From: an uncultured Oscillospiraceae bacterium
GTDB lineage: Bacteria > Bacillota > Clostridia > Oscillospirales > Oscillospiraceae
Assembly: GCA_905236265.1 (NCBI GenBank)
Contig: CAJOOV010000202.1
Coordinates: 1 to 22,722 of the forward strand
Length of the DNA stretch: 22,722 bases
Direction of reading: 5' to 3'
Part shown: positions 1 to 8,382 of the stretch, one piece after another
How positions within the stretch are numbered: position 1 is the first letter of the stretch
Layout: each line of letters opens with the position of its first letter
The notes under the pieces: generated by a model
What the model saw: the letters and a program-made list of their open reading frames with translations, nothing else
What the model was told of the DNA's origin: nothing
Databases searched by the model: none
Made by a program: the position numbers and the translations under genes

Positions 1-172
1 GGGTGAAGGTGACGCTCTCGCCGGGGAGCACCTCTGCGCTGTAGCGGTCGGCGGTGTAGTGGGCGGATTCCTCCAGCACCAGATGGACGGGGAAGGGGTG
101 GTTATCTGTGCCTTTTGGGGCGCAGGAGGTGAGGGAAATCAAAAGCAGAACAATGCCAATGATGCGCTTCAC
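1..172 (-). CDS. Putative lipoprotein, partial (C-terminus beyond left edge)
   Basis: Reading leftward from a GTG at 172, the frame stays open for 57 codons to the window edge. The product begins with Lys-Arg, a short hydrophobic stretch (IIGIVLLLIS) and the lipobox LTSC, with Cys at about residue 17, so it should be a lipid-anchored, signal-peptidase II processed surface protein. Directly upstream on the minus strand is a purine-rich AAAGGGGGG ribosome binding site about 8 nt from the GTG, which supports this start over any downstream ATG. The visible mature part (after CAPKGTDNHPF) matches no family I recognise. The gene follows the terminator of the glycoside unit, so it is probably transcribed separately; only a weak promoter-like A/T-rich stretch (about 190-230) is seen. 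Confidence 0.65.
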   Translation of the reverse strand, partial: MKRIIGIVLLLISLTSCAPKGTDNHPFPVHLVLEESAHYTADRYSAEVLPGESVTFT

Positions 173-248
173 GGTGGAATACCCCCCTTTCTGTCATTAT
201 TACTTTATTCCACGTTTCCCCAAAAAGCAACCGTTTCCTGAACGAAGC

Positions 249-285
249 AAAAACAGAGCGCCGCCCCCGAAGGAAACGGCGCCCT
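249..285 (-). terminator. Rho-independent terminator of the glycoside operon
   Basis: On the minus strand a 9-bp stem (arms 277-285 and 255-263, one G-T wobble) is followed by a run of five T (plus-strand A at 249-253). It lies just after the stop of the small membrane protein gene and before the lipoprotein gene, so it should end the four-gene GH78-symporter-GH3 transcript. Confidence 0.8.
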
Positions 286-302
286 GAGGCTGGGTGATGG
301 AA

Positions 303-725
303 TTACTCCTGCGTCACGTCAAAGAAGGCGCTGACGATGGAGAGGAGCGCGGCTGCCAGCGTGGCGGCGATGGCCGCAATGCAGCTTGTGGTGTCCGCCA
401 TGTTGGCGGCGCTGTTTTCAAAGGTGAACACAGCGGCCAGATTGTTGATTCTTGCGTTGAGGAGCATGACCACGCCCACCATCAGCGCAACGCTGCCGCA
501 CACGGGCAGGATGTCCGCCCACTGGGGGGTGCCCTTCAGCCCCACCAGAATCACGGTGTCCTCCACCACAATCCCGATGACCAGACAGGCCACCACAGGG
601 AAGCTGACGCCCATCTTGGCGTAGTAATTGGTTCCGGTATTCACCATGTAGGACGCAATGCCCACCACGGCGGCAATCACAGTGAGGGCGGTGAGAAACA
701 GCCCTGCGGATTTCTTTCTTGCCAT
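303..725 (-). CDS. Small four-helix integral membrane protein of unknown function
   Basis: A 140-residue protein that is almost entirely membrane: four hydrophobic segments at roughly residues 8-28, 40-62, 72-90 and 108-134, with a Lys/Arg-rich N-terminus (MARKKSAG) that suggests a cytoplasmic start. I do not recognise a named family. It starts 18 bp after the stop of the GH3 glucosidase gene, has its own AAGGAGGGAG ribosome binding site, and is followed by a terminator, so it is the last gene of that operon. Its constant partner should be the membrane-anchored glucosidase just upstream; an accessory or anchoring role is a guess. No catalytic motif, lipobox or transport signature is visible. 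The reading frame itself is well supported by ribosome binding site, spacing and membrane pattern. Confidence 0.8.
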   Translation of the reverse strand: MARKKSAGLFLTALTVIAAVVGIASYMVNTGTNYYAKMGVSFPVVACLVIGIVVEDTVILVGLKGTPQWADILPVCGSVALMVGVVMLLNARINNLAAVFTFENSAANMADTTSCIAAIAATLAAALLSIVSAFFDVTQE

Positions 726-743
726 AAAAACTCCCTCCTTGCC

Positions 744-3700
744 TCAGTCTTTCTTTTTTCCGGCCTTCACATACATGACCACGTTCAACACGGTGAGGGC
801 GGCAAAGGCCACCTCAATTCCGGTGAGCAGGTTGTCATACCATGTGCGAACCGTCTCGATATGGGTGCTGGCGGCGTAGCCGTCCATGGCGTTGGAGTTG
901 GCCAGAGCGTATGCCTGCCAGGTCATGGCCTGCTTCAGGGCGGCGGTAAGCTCCGGGTCGTTTTTCACGTTGTCCAGCGTCCAGTAGCTGTAGTAGCCGG
1001 ACACGGCGTCCATGGAGTTGTCGCCGGTGTTGCAGCTCATGGTCACGCCGTTGAGCACGGCTTCCTTCAGGGTGACGTAGCTGGGATCCATGATGAAGTC
1101 CTCGCTCATCAGGCCCTTGAAGCCCCACTCCTCCCGGACGATTTTTTTCAGCAGGTTGGGGTGGGCGTTGTCGGTGTAAACGCCGGCACGGTTGTAGGCG
1201 GTCATGGCACCCAGGCAGCCTGCGTTCTCAAAGCTGGCCTGCATGGCACGCAGCTCGCCCTCACGGGCCTTCTGCTCTGTCATAAAGGTGGCAACGCCGG
1301 TACGGTTCACTTCAGAGTCGTTGAAAGCCACATGCTTGGGGGCGGCAATCACGCCGTAGGCCTGAGCGCCCTCCACCGTGGCTGCGCCCAGATAGGCGGA
1401 GAGGACGGGGTCTTCGGAGTAATACTCGTGGTTGCGGGCGTTGTAGGGGCAGCGGTGCAGGTTCACGCCAATGCCCCACCAGATGGTCAGGTTGCTCCAC
1501 AGGGAGAAGTTGCCCATCTCCTTGCCGTACTCCTCTGCCAGCGCCTTGTTGAAGGTCTGGGCGATAATGGTCTCGTTGCCCATGGTGCCCGCCTGATAGG
1601 AGGCGTTGGGGTCGTTTGCGTCAATGGCGCAGGGGTCGCCGGAGGACTTGTCGGTGTTGGCATACTGTGCCAGAGGATAGGAATAGATGCCGTTGGGACC
1701 GTCGTTCTGAATGGCCTCCGGGGACATGATGGAGGGGATGGCCTTGGTGGAGGTGCCGCCGAAGCCGGTGCGGATCATGCACTCCTCCAGCGTGATCTGA
1801 TCCATCAGCATCCCCCAGCCCTCGTCGTTCAGGTCGGTGTTCCCCTTCATGGAGGCGAGGGCGAGACCGTTGTCAGCGCCGAAGACCACATCGGAGCCGG
1901 TGGAGACCATCTGATAGTTGTCGTTGCCCATGATGGCCAGCATCTCGTCACTGGCGGTGAGTCCGGCATAGGTCTTGGGGAAGGTGCCCGCCCAGTCGGA
2001 GCGGGTGAGATAGGTGGCGGTGCCGGGGAGCCAGTAGTTGATGTCCAGATCACCCAGCTGGTTCTCCACGCCCACGCCGTTTTTGGTGAGGTTGAAGGTG
2101 CTCTCGTCCAGAGCGTCCAGCGTCCAGGTCTGCACGTTGGCGGCGTCGCCCTCGGCGGTCATGCCGTCGGCAGTGGTCTTGCCCTGCGCGGCGAGGACAT
2201 TGTTCATGGCCTCATGCGCCCCGTTGCCCACGGTGAAGCAATAGTCGCCTGCGTCCAGAATGTAGCTGCCCATGCCGCCTGCGGCGGTGGAGTCCCAGCT
2301 TGCCATGTACTGCAGATCGGCCACGATTTCCACTGTCTGGGAGGCGCCCGGCTCGATTACGTCTGTTTTGCCGAAGTCCAGAAGCTGCACTCCGGCCTTC
2401 TCCACCAGATGCTCCCGGTCATAGTCGGTGTAGGGAACGCTGACATAGAGCTGCACTGCGTCCTTGCCTGCCACAGCGCCGGTGTTGGTGACGGTGACGG
2501 AGGCGGTGGCGGTCTTGGCAGAGAGATCCACGCTCACGCTGTCCAGCTTCTGCTGGAAGGTGGTGTAGCTCAGGCCGTAGCCGAAGGGATAGGTGACCTC
2601 GTTGGCATAGCTCCATGCCCCGCCGGTGCTGCCCACCTCGGAGTCTGCCCCGCCCTGACCCAGAACGGCATCGGCATAGCGGGTCTCATAATACTTGTAG
2701 CCGGTGTAGATGCCCTCTGCCTCCACAATGGCGGAGTTGATGTTCTTATCCGGCTGGGCGTTTGCCCACCACAGGAAGCCGTAGTTCTGAGCGGCAGGAG
2801 AGAGGGCGTTTTTCACCGCATAGGTGTCGGACAGGTGGCCGGAGGGGTTCACCGTGCCGTCCAGAATGTCGCACACGCCGTAGAAGCCGTAGCCGCCGGG
2901 CAGGCCGATCTGCAGCATGGCGTCAATGCCCTCGTTGTCCGCCAGCTCCTGAATCTCCATGGCGCTGGCATTGTTCAGCAGCACGATGACCTTGCCGCCG
3001 TTGGCGCTCTTTGCGTCGATGGCGGACTGGATCAGCGCCCGCTCGTCGTCAGACAGTCCCAGAGGGTCGGTCTGGTTCAGGCTCTGGGAGGGGTCAACGC
3101 CAGCGGTGCCGGGGGTGTAGTTGGCGTTCTCGGAGCCTGCACGGGCGATGGTGACGATCATCACGTTATACTGGTTCAGGCTGTCCTTCCAGCCTCCGTC
3201 AGCCCCGTCCATTGCCGCCTGAGAGGGCTCCTTGCTGGTGAAGAAGCTGCCGTCGGAGTTGGCGGGGGCGGTGATGGTGGTATAGGTGATGGTGCCGCCC
3301 CAGCTCTCCACCTCGGTGGTATAGCTGGAGGCCAGAGCGCCGTAGAGGCTCTCCAGCGTGGGATTATAGGCAAAGCCCCGTGCGGAAAGCGCCTGCACGA
3401 AGTTCACCGTGTCTGCGTCAGTGCCGGAGGCGGGGGTGAGGCTGGAGCCCATGATGCCGCCCATCACCGGGTTATAGCTGGAAAAGCCCAGCAGGGAGAG
3501 CCTGCCCTTCTCCTCGGCGGTGAGGGGCAGAGCACCGTTGTTTTTCAGCAGCACGGTGCCCTCCTCGCTCATGCGCTCGCCCACGTCGGCAATGGCGTTG
3601 ACCAGCTCGGTGGTGTTGGCGTAGTCGGAGGAGTAGGTATAGACCTCGCTGGGGTCTACCTCCTCGGTGACTACCTTGCTGCTGGTGGTGCCAAGGAACT

Positions 3701-3827
3701 TGTCAATGTCGGTACGGAACCCATTGACGATGCTGGTGCCTGCCAGAGCGAAGGCGGTGATAGCGGCGGTGAGTGCCGTCAAGCCCCGCCAGAGTCTCTG
3801 GGACGCACGTCTCTTGTCGTTTTTCAT
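744..3827 (-). CDS. Membrane-anchored, domain-permuted GH3 beta-glucosidase-like enzyme
   Basis: Glycoside hydrolase family 3, expected to cleave terminal beta-linked glucose (or a related sugar) outside the membrane. The 1027-residue protein has the GH3 domains in reversed order: the C-terminal alpha/beta sandwich comes first (about residues 70-420, with GTVLLKNNGALPL and the closing FGYGLSYT), then a fibronectin-III-like domain (about 430-540), then the catalytic barrel (about 610-960). In the barrel, K831-H832 of PKHVAFND and D910 in GLMSEDF match the substrate-binding and nucleophile motifs. The same swap is known in Ruminococcus albus and Butyrivibrio glucosidases. One hydrophobic helix at about residues 16-37 and one near 1000-1020, followed by KAGKKKD, should anchor both ends. 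The start is set by AGGAGG six bases upstream. Third gene of the operon. True substrate unknown. Confidence 0.93.
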   Translation of the reverse strand: MKNDKRRASQRLWRGLTALTAAITAFALAGTSIVNGFRTDIDKFLGTTSSKVVTEEVDPSEVYTYSSDYANTTELVNAIADVGERMSEEGTVLLKNNGALPLTAEEKGRLSLLGFSSYNPVMGGIMGSSLTPASGTDADTVNFVQALSARGFAYNPTLESLYGALASSYTTEVESWGGTITYTTITAPANSDGSFFTSKEPSQAAMDGADGGWKDSLNQYNVMIVTIARAGSENANYTPGTAGVDPSQSLNQTDPLGLSDDERALIQSAIDAKSANGGKVIVLLNNASAMEIQELADNEGIDAMLQIGLPGGYGFYGVCDILDGTVNPSGHLSDTYAVKNALSPAAQNYGFLWWANAQPDKNINSAIVEAEGIYTGYKYYETRYADAVLGQGGADSEVGSTGGAWSYANEVTYPFGYGLSYTTFQQKLDSVSVDLSAKTATASVTVTNTGAVAGKDAVQLYVSVPYTDYDREHLVEKAGVQLLDFGKTDVIEPGASQTVEIVADLQYMASWDSTAAGGMGSYILDAGDYCFTVGNGAHEAMNNVLAAQGKTTADGMTAEGDAANVQTWTLDALDESTFNLTKNGVGVENQLGDLDINYWLPGTATYLTRSDWAGTFPKTYAGLTASDEMLAIMGNDNYQMVSTGSDVVFGADNGLALASMKGNTDLNDEGWGMLMDQITLEECMIRTGFGGTSTKAIPSIMSPEAIQNDGPNGIYSYPLAQYANTDKSSGDPCAIDANDPNASYQAGTMGNETIIAQTFNKALAEEYGKEMGNFSLWSNLTIWWGIGVNLHRCPYNARNHEYYSEDPVLSAYLGAATVEGAQAYGVIAAPKHVAFNDSEVNRTGVATFMTEQKAREGELRAMQASFENAGCLGAMTAYNRAGVYTDNAHPNLLKKIVREEWGFKGLMSEDFIMDPSYVTLKEAVLNGVTMSCNTGDNSMDAVSGYYSYWTLDNVKNDPELTAALKQAMTWQAYALANSNAMDGYAASTHIETVRTWYDNLLTGIEVAFAALTVLNVVMYVKAGKKKD

Positions 3828-3859
3828 GTTTTACCTCCTCAGTTTTCGATTTATCCGCA

Positions 3860-3900
3860 CCGGGACGGCGCATCCCTCCCCTTGCGGGACAGCGCCCCGG
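3860..3900 (-). other. Intercistronic GC-rich hairpin between symporter and GH3 genes
   Basis: The 102-bp gap between the two genes contains a long imperfect stem: GGCGC/GCGCC (3867-3871 with 3892-3896), an inner TCCC/GGGA pairing (3873-3876 with 3886-3889) and outer CCGG pairing. No T-run follows it on the minus strand, so it is not a classical terminator. A stability or processing element that separates expression of the two genes is a plausible inference. Confidence 0.45.
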
Positions 3901-3929
3901 CGGCGTATACAAGGCTCAGACAGGGGGAA

Positions 3930-5735
3930 TCAGCCCTTCAGGGCGCTTCTGCCGTGGGCGGTGCGCAGGGCGTTGAACTCTGCCAGAAGGGCGCTGCTGC
4001 GCTGCTGCTCTGCCTTGCGCTGGGCATCGGTGAGCTTTGCAAGGCGCTGCTGCTCCGCCTTTGCCGCCTCCGCCTGCTTCTTCAGCTCCGCCTGATAGGC
4101 ATCCTCGCCCTCCTCCAGACGGATCTTCTCCTCGGCGGAGATATAGCGCCTGCCCTCGGCAGCGGCGGCGGCCTTCTGGTCCTCCACGATGGCACGGTGA
4201 TCCAGCTTGCCGTAGCGCTCCACGTTCATCATGGTAAAGGTGAGGAAGATCACCAGATAGCACAGCGTCTCCCCGCCGATGAACACCCACGGCATGGCGG
4301 CACGCATGGCGGTGTTGGTCTGGATGGTGGAAACGTCATAGTGTACGGCGGAGAGTACGCCGTTGAGCACGCCGGTGGCCAGTCCGGTCATGCCTGCCAT
4401 AATGGCACCGTAGATGGTCATGGACAGTCCGTCGGTGCGCACGCCGTGAATGGCCTCCTGATGGTCCAGAATGTCCGCCAGCAGTGCCAGAGACAGGTAC
4501 ATGGCGGGGGTGGAGCCAAGGGCCTTCACCACGAAGGACACCACAACGATGGGAAAGCTGGAGGGGAAGAGCATACCCAGCACGCCGCCCACCGTGGCCA
4601 GCACAGCGCCGGAGAGGATGGCCTTGCTCTTGCCGATCTTATTGGCCAGCGGCAGCGCCACCACCATGCCCACCGCAGTGGGGATTGCGCCGATGATGGA
4701 CAGGGTGCCCTGGAGCTGTCCGCCGTAGGCGACGGTGTAGTTGCCCTGAGCGTCTGCGAACATGGAGGTGCAGAAGTAGTTCTGGGAGACGTTCTTAATC
4801 ATGCCGCCGAACTGGTAGAGGAAGAAGAACACCATCATAATGATCCAGAACTGATCGGAGAAGCAGATCTTCGCCTGCTCACCCATGGGCAGGGCGGCCT
4901 TGCGCTCTCCCTGCTGTCCGGCGCTCTCCTCCGTGACCCGCTCACGGGTGAAGAAGTATTCGATGAGTGCGCCGATGAGGGTAATGATAATCAGGGCGAT
5001 GACGAAGACCTTCCAGTGGTCGTGGGAGGCCTGAGCGTCGTAGATGGCGGCACCGGAGTCGTCCACATAGTACAGAATCGCCCCGGCGTCATTGGTGACG
5101 GGGGTACCCTGACCGCTCATGTCGTAGACGAAGAGCAGGTTCAGGAAGAAGGGCAGAATCATGCTGGAAAGACCCATGGCCGCCAGCGCCGTGGCATTGG
5201 AGATGGTGGCCAGCAGGCTCCTGTCCTGGGAGTTCCGGGTGGACAGGTTCACCAGTGCGGCGTGGGGGGTGTAGTACATGGGATAGGCGAAGGCGAACCA
5301 CAGGTTATAGCCGATGGCGATGCACACCAGCGCCCCGGTATGCCATGCCGTACCCACTGCGTCATAGGGGGAGAACACGAACAGGAACAGCAATGCGCAA
5401 AGGCTGATGGGGACGCTGCACAGCAGCAGGGGTCTTGCCTTGCCCGCTCTGGAGTGGTTGTTGTCCATCAGCCGCCCCACCAGAATGTTGCCCAGCACCA
5501 CAAAGATCACAGACACCACAGGCAGCCATGTGAAGAAGGCGGAGGCCCATGTGTTGATATGCAGCACGTCGGACATGTACTTATTGAAGTAGTTTGCCAG
5601 AATGGAATTGGCCAGCAGCGCCAGCGTAGGCCCTGCCAGATAGCCCAGAATGCCCTCCGGGAACAGGGTGACGTTGGCCTTTTTGATCTGACTGGGCGGG
5701 AGCCTGTCAAACAGGCCCTTTTTTTCGTTTGCCAT
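3930..5735 (-). CDS. GPH-family (MelB-like) sugar:cation symporter with long coiled-coil tail
   Basis: A major-facilitator transporter of the glycoside-pentoside-hexuronide:cation symporter family, expected to import a sugar or glycoside with Na+ or H+. The first 500 or so of 601 residues hold about 12 membrane helices, and the cytoplasmic loop GRLMDNNHSRAGKARP matches the conserved GPH loop after helix 2-3. A roughly 30-residue insertion (GTPVTNDAGAILYYVDD and following) sits between helices near the middle of the protein. From about residue 500 on there is a highly charged Glu/Lys/Gln/Ala-rich tail with heptad-like spacing, predicted as a cytoplasmic coiled coil; most family members are about 450-500 residues and lack it. 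Start supported by GGAGG five bases upstream. It sits 17 bp after the GH78 gene, so the two are co-transcribed. Substrate not readable from sequence. Confidence 0.9.
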   Translation of the reverse strand: MANEKKGLFDRLPPSQIKKANVTLFPEGILGYLAGPTLALLANSILANYFNKYMSDVLHINTWASAFFTWLPVVSVIFVVLGNILVGRLMDNNHSRAGKARPLLLCSVPISLCALLFLFVFSPYDAVGTAWHTGALVCIAIGYNLWFAFAYPMYYTPHAALVNLSTRNSQDRSLLATISNATALAAMGLSSMILPFFLNLLFVYDMSGQGTPVTNDAGAILYYVDDSGAAIYDAQASHDHWKVFVIALIIITLIGALIEYFFTRERVTEESAGQQGERKAALPMGEQAKICFSDQFWIIMMVFFFLYQFGGMIKNVSQNYFCTSMFADAQGNYTVAYGGQLQGTLSIIGAIPTAVGMVVALPLANKIGKSKAILSGAVLATVGGVLGMLFPSSFPIVVVSFVVKALGSTPAMYLSLALLADILDHQEAIHGVRTDGLSMTIYGAIMAGMTGLATGVLNGVLSAVHYDVSTIQTNTAMRAAMPWVFIGGETLCYLVIFLTFTMMNVERYGKLDHRAIVEDQKAAAAAEGRRYISAEEKIRLEEGEDAYQAELKKQAEAAKAEQQRLAKLTDAQRKAEQQRSSALLAEFNALRTAHGRSALKG

Positions 5736-5752
5736 TTCTTCCTCCCTCTCTC

Positions 5753-8308
5753 TCAGCTCAGGCTGCAGGTAAACTGATAGCTGCCGCTGCCCACCTGATG
5801 CTCGCTGCCGTCAGGCAGCGCCACCGTACAGCAGGTGCTGACAGGTACCGTCACATGGATGGTGAAGCTCCCGTCCCGCTGCTCCCAGCGGGAGAGGATT
5901 TTGCCGTAGGGCGTGCGCAATTCCGCCTGCGCCCAGTCCAGACCGCCGCCGGGCAGCGGCCTGACCCGGAAGCTGCGCCAGCCCGGCTCCGTAGGCTCAA
6001 GTCCCGCCGTTCTCCGGTAGAGGAAATCCCCTACGGCGCCGCTGGCATAGTGGTTATAGGAGATCATCAGGTCAGTGCCGTCGTCCCCGATGGGACAAAC
6101 CCCGTTCTCGTCCAGCCCGTCCCAGCGCTCCCAGATGGTGGTCGCCCCGCAGGTGACCTCGTAGAGCCAGGAGGGGCACTTCGTGTTCAGCAGCATCCGG
6201 TAGGCGGTGTCGGCGTGGCCGTTGTCCGCAAGGGCGAAGAGAATATAGGGCGTGCCGGGAAAGCCGGTGCCGATGCAATACTCCCCCTGCTCTACCAGCT
6301 CTGCCAGCCGGTCAGCGGCGGCCTGCCTTGTACCCTCGTCGGGGAACATATCCAGATACAGGGGCAGCACATAGCCGGTCTGGAACTCGTTTTTCAGCCT
6401 GCCCCTGCCGTCGGTGAGCAGGGACACATAGGCATCCGCCACGGCGTCGCTGTACGCCTGATAGCGCTGCGCCTCCGCCTCCTCCCCCAGAAGGGCGGCG
6501 ATTTTGGAGACAAGGGCGGTGGTATTGCGCAGGCTTGCCGTGGCCGTCCACTTCGCCCGCCCCTGCCACTGGCTCATCTTGGGCACGTCCGGGGCAACCC
6601 AGTCCCCGAAGTGGAGTACGGGGGGCGTGTTCCAGAGATAGCGGTGCTTTCCGAAGCTGCCCAGTCCCGCCCAGAACCGGCACGCCTTCACATACCGCTT
6701 CATGGCGGGGTACATCTCCCGCAGCAGCTCCAAATCCCCTCTCGCCTGATACTCCGCCCATGGCACCAGTACGCACGCATCGTCCCACCAGTCCACCGCA
6801 ATGGGAGGCATGGTGGTGGGGAAGCCGTAGCCCTGATTGGGCACGGTGTTGGGGAAGCTGCCGCCGGGGTTCTGCTCCGAGCGCACGTCCCGGAGCCACT
6901 TCTCCAGAAAACGGCTCATGTCGAAGTTGAAGCAGGCGGTGGGGGCGAACACGGCGATGTCCCCCGTCCAGCCCATGCGCTCGTCCCGCTGGGGGCAGTC
7001 GGTGGGGATGTCCACGAAGTTGCTCTTTGCCCCCCATGTGATATTGCTCTGCAGCCGGTTGAGCAGCTCATTGGAGCAGGAGAAGCGGCCAATTTGCTCC
7101 ACGTCGGAGTACAGCGCCAGCACGGAGAGGCTCAGCTCTCCCTCCTCTGCGCCGGTGACACCCACATACCGAAAGCCCATATAGGTCAGCGTGGGGGACC
7201 AGCTCTGCTCCCCGTCCCTGCAGACATAGGTGGCAGTGGCCTTGGCAGTGCGCAGGAAGGCGGTGTTCAGCGTGCCGTCGGGGTTGAGAATCTCCGCATG
7301 GCGGAAGGTGAGCACCTGCCCCGCCCTGCCCTTCACGGTGAAGCGCACCACACCGGCGAGATTCTGGCCGAAGTCGTAAATCAGCTCCTCCCCCCGCCTG
7401 ACGCAGCTCACAGGCTGCAGCTCCTCATGGGCGGTCACCGGGGCGCTGTAGTCCGCCGTGACGACGGGATGAATCCGAAGCTGTTCCGCCGCCGCATGGT
7501 GCCATGGGATGCGCTCAGGGTCTACCGTGGCATCATAGTACTCCCCGTCGTACAGGTCGGCCATGCGCACGTTTCCCTGCTGCGTGACCTCCCAGCGCTC
7601 ATCGGTGCCGATGACCTCCTGCGTGCCGTCGGCATAGGTGAGGCGCAGCTCCAGCAGCAGCGCCTGACGGTCTGCGTCATGGCGGTTGGCACGGGTGAAG
7701 ATAAAGGAGCCTACCGCCCAGCCCCCCGCCACCACGGCGGTGAGGGTGTCCTCCCCGGTGAGCAGCCCGGTCACGTCATAGACCTGATATTGGAGCTGGT
7801 GCCGGTAGGAGGTGAAGCCGGGGGCGAAGTAGCGCTGGCCCACCCGCTGCCCGTTCAGGTACAGGTCATAGATGCCCAGCGCCGTGGCATAGATTTTGGC
7901 GCAGGCGATGGGCTTGGAGGCGGAGAGCCTGCGGCGGAAGGTCATGGGCAGGGGGGACACCTTTTTTTCGGTGAAGTGATAGTCAGCATCGGAAATCCAC
8001 TGCGCCTGCCACGGGGTTTCCAGCCGCCCGGTCTCAAACTGCAGGGTCTTCTCTGCCCGCTCTCCCCGGCTGTCCTCCACGCTGAGATGCACGGCATAGG
8101 CGGTGAAGGGGCGCAGGGGTGCGCCGTGATAGGGGATGCCGGTCTGCCGGGCGGTCTCGATGCGCCAGCCCTCCCCCTCCAGCACCGCCTTGTGCAGGGA
8201 GACGTTCTCCCCGTCACTCTCAAGGGCAAAGGAAAATCGGGGCTTCAGCCGGTCAGTGACGCAGCCCTGCTCCAAATGCTCTACCGCAAAACGGGTAATA
8301 CGCAGCAT
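5753..8308 (-). CDS. GH78 alpha-L-rhamnosidase, probably cytoplasmic
   Basis: Expected to release terminal alpha-L-rhamnose from plant or bacterial glycosides by inversion. The 851-residue product has the usual GH78 order: N-terminal beta-sandwich domains (LNGQRVGQRYFAPGFTSY near 150), then an alpha/alpha barrel with the family signature DCPQRDERMGWTGD at about residues 437-450 and the second acidic site GATTIWERWDG with E727, then a small C-terminal sandwich. No signal peptide or membrane helix, so it should act inside the cell on imported substrate. I chose ATG 8308 (MLRITRF) because GGAGAGAGAGG lies just upstream; the frame remains open further back to 8452, but that part runs through a promoter, an operator-like palindrome and the terminator of the preceding unit. 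First gene of the four-gene glycoside operon. Confidence 0.93.
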   Translation of the reverse strand: MLRITRFAVEHLEQGCVTDRLKPRFSFALESDGENVSLHKAVLEGEGWRIETARQTGIPYHGAPLRPFTAYAVHLSVEDSRGERAEKTLQFETGRLETPWQAQWISDADYHFTEKKVSPLPMTFRRRLSASKPIACAKIYATALGIYDLYLNGQRVGQRYFAPGFTSYRHQLQYQVYDVTGLLTGEDTLTAVVAGGWAVGSFIFTRANRHDADRQALLLELRLTYADGTQEVIGTDERWEVTQQGNVRMADLYDGEYYDATVDPERIPWHHAAAEQLRIHPVVTADYSAPVTAHEELQPVSCVRRGEELIYDFGQNLAGVVRFTVKGRAGQVLTFRHAEILNPDGTLNTAFLRTAKATATYVCRDGEQSWSPTLTYMGFRYVGVTGAEEGELSLSVLALYSDVEQIGRFSCSNELLNRLQSNITWGAKSNFVDIPTDCPQRDERMGWTGDIAVFAPTACFNFDMSRFLEKWLRDVRSEQNPGGSFPNTVPNQGYGFPTTMPPIAVDWWDDACVLVPWAEYQARGDLELLREMYPAMKRYVKACRFWAGLGSFGKHRYLWNTPPVLHFGDWVAPDVPKMSQWQGRAKWTATASLRNTTALVSKIAALLGEEAEAQRYQAYSDAVADAYVSLLTDGRGRLKNEFQTGYVLPLYLDMFPDEGTRQAAADRLAELVEQGEYCIGTGFPGTPYILFALADNGHADTAYRMLLNTKCPSWLYEVTCGATTIWERWDGLDENGVCPIGDDGTDLMISYNHYASGAVGDFLYRRTAGLEPTEPGWRSFRVRPLPGGGLDWAQAELRTPYGKILSRWEQRDGSFTIHVTVPVSTCCTVALPDGSEHQVGSGSYQFTCSLS

Positions 8309-8353
8309 ACCCTCTCTCTCCTCTCCGGGCAATGCCCGATTCTGTCTGTCTTT

Positions 8354-8382
8354 ATGATAAGGATTTGCCAAAACAAAAACAA
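8354..8382 (-). promoter_or_regulatory. Probable promoter of the GH78-symporter-GH3 operon
   Basis: On the minus strand a TATCAT -10 box (8354-8359, 5 of 6 to consensus) lies 17 bp from a TTGTTT -35 box (8377-8382, 3 of 6). The weak -35 sits inside one arm of the palindrome at 8374-8409, which fits a regulated sugar promoter. The start would be about 40 nt before the GH78 ATG. Confidence 0.6.

Noticed and set aside
294..5777. A 5.5-kb open frame on the plus strand (over 1800 codons)
   Set aside because: It lies antisense to the GH3 and symporter genes, is rich in Gly/His/Val in the manner of shadow frames in GC-rich DNA, and has no recognisable domain or ribosome binding site.
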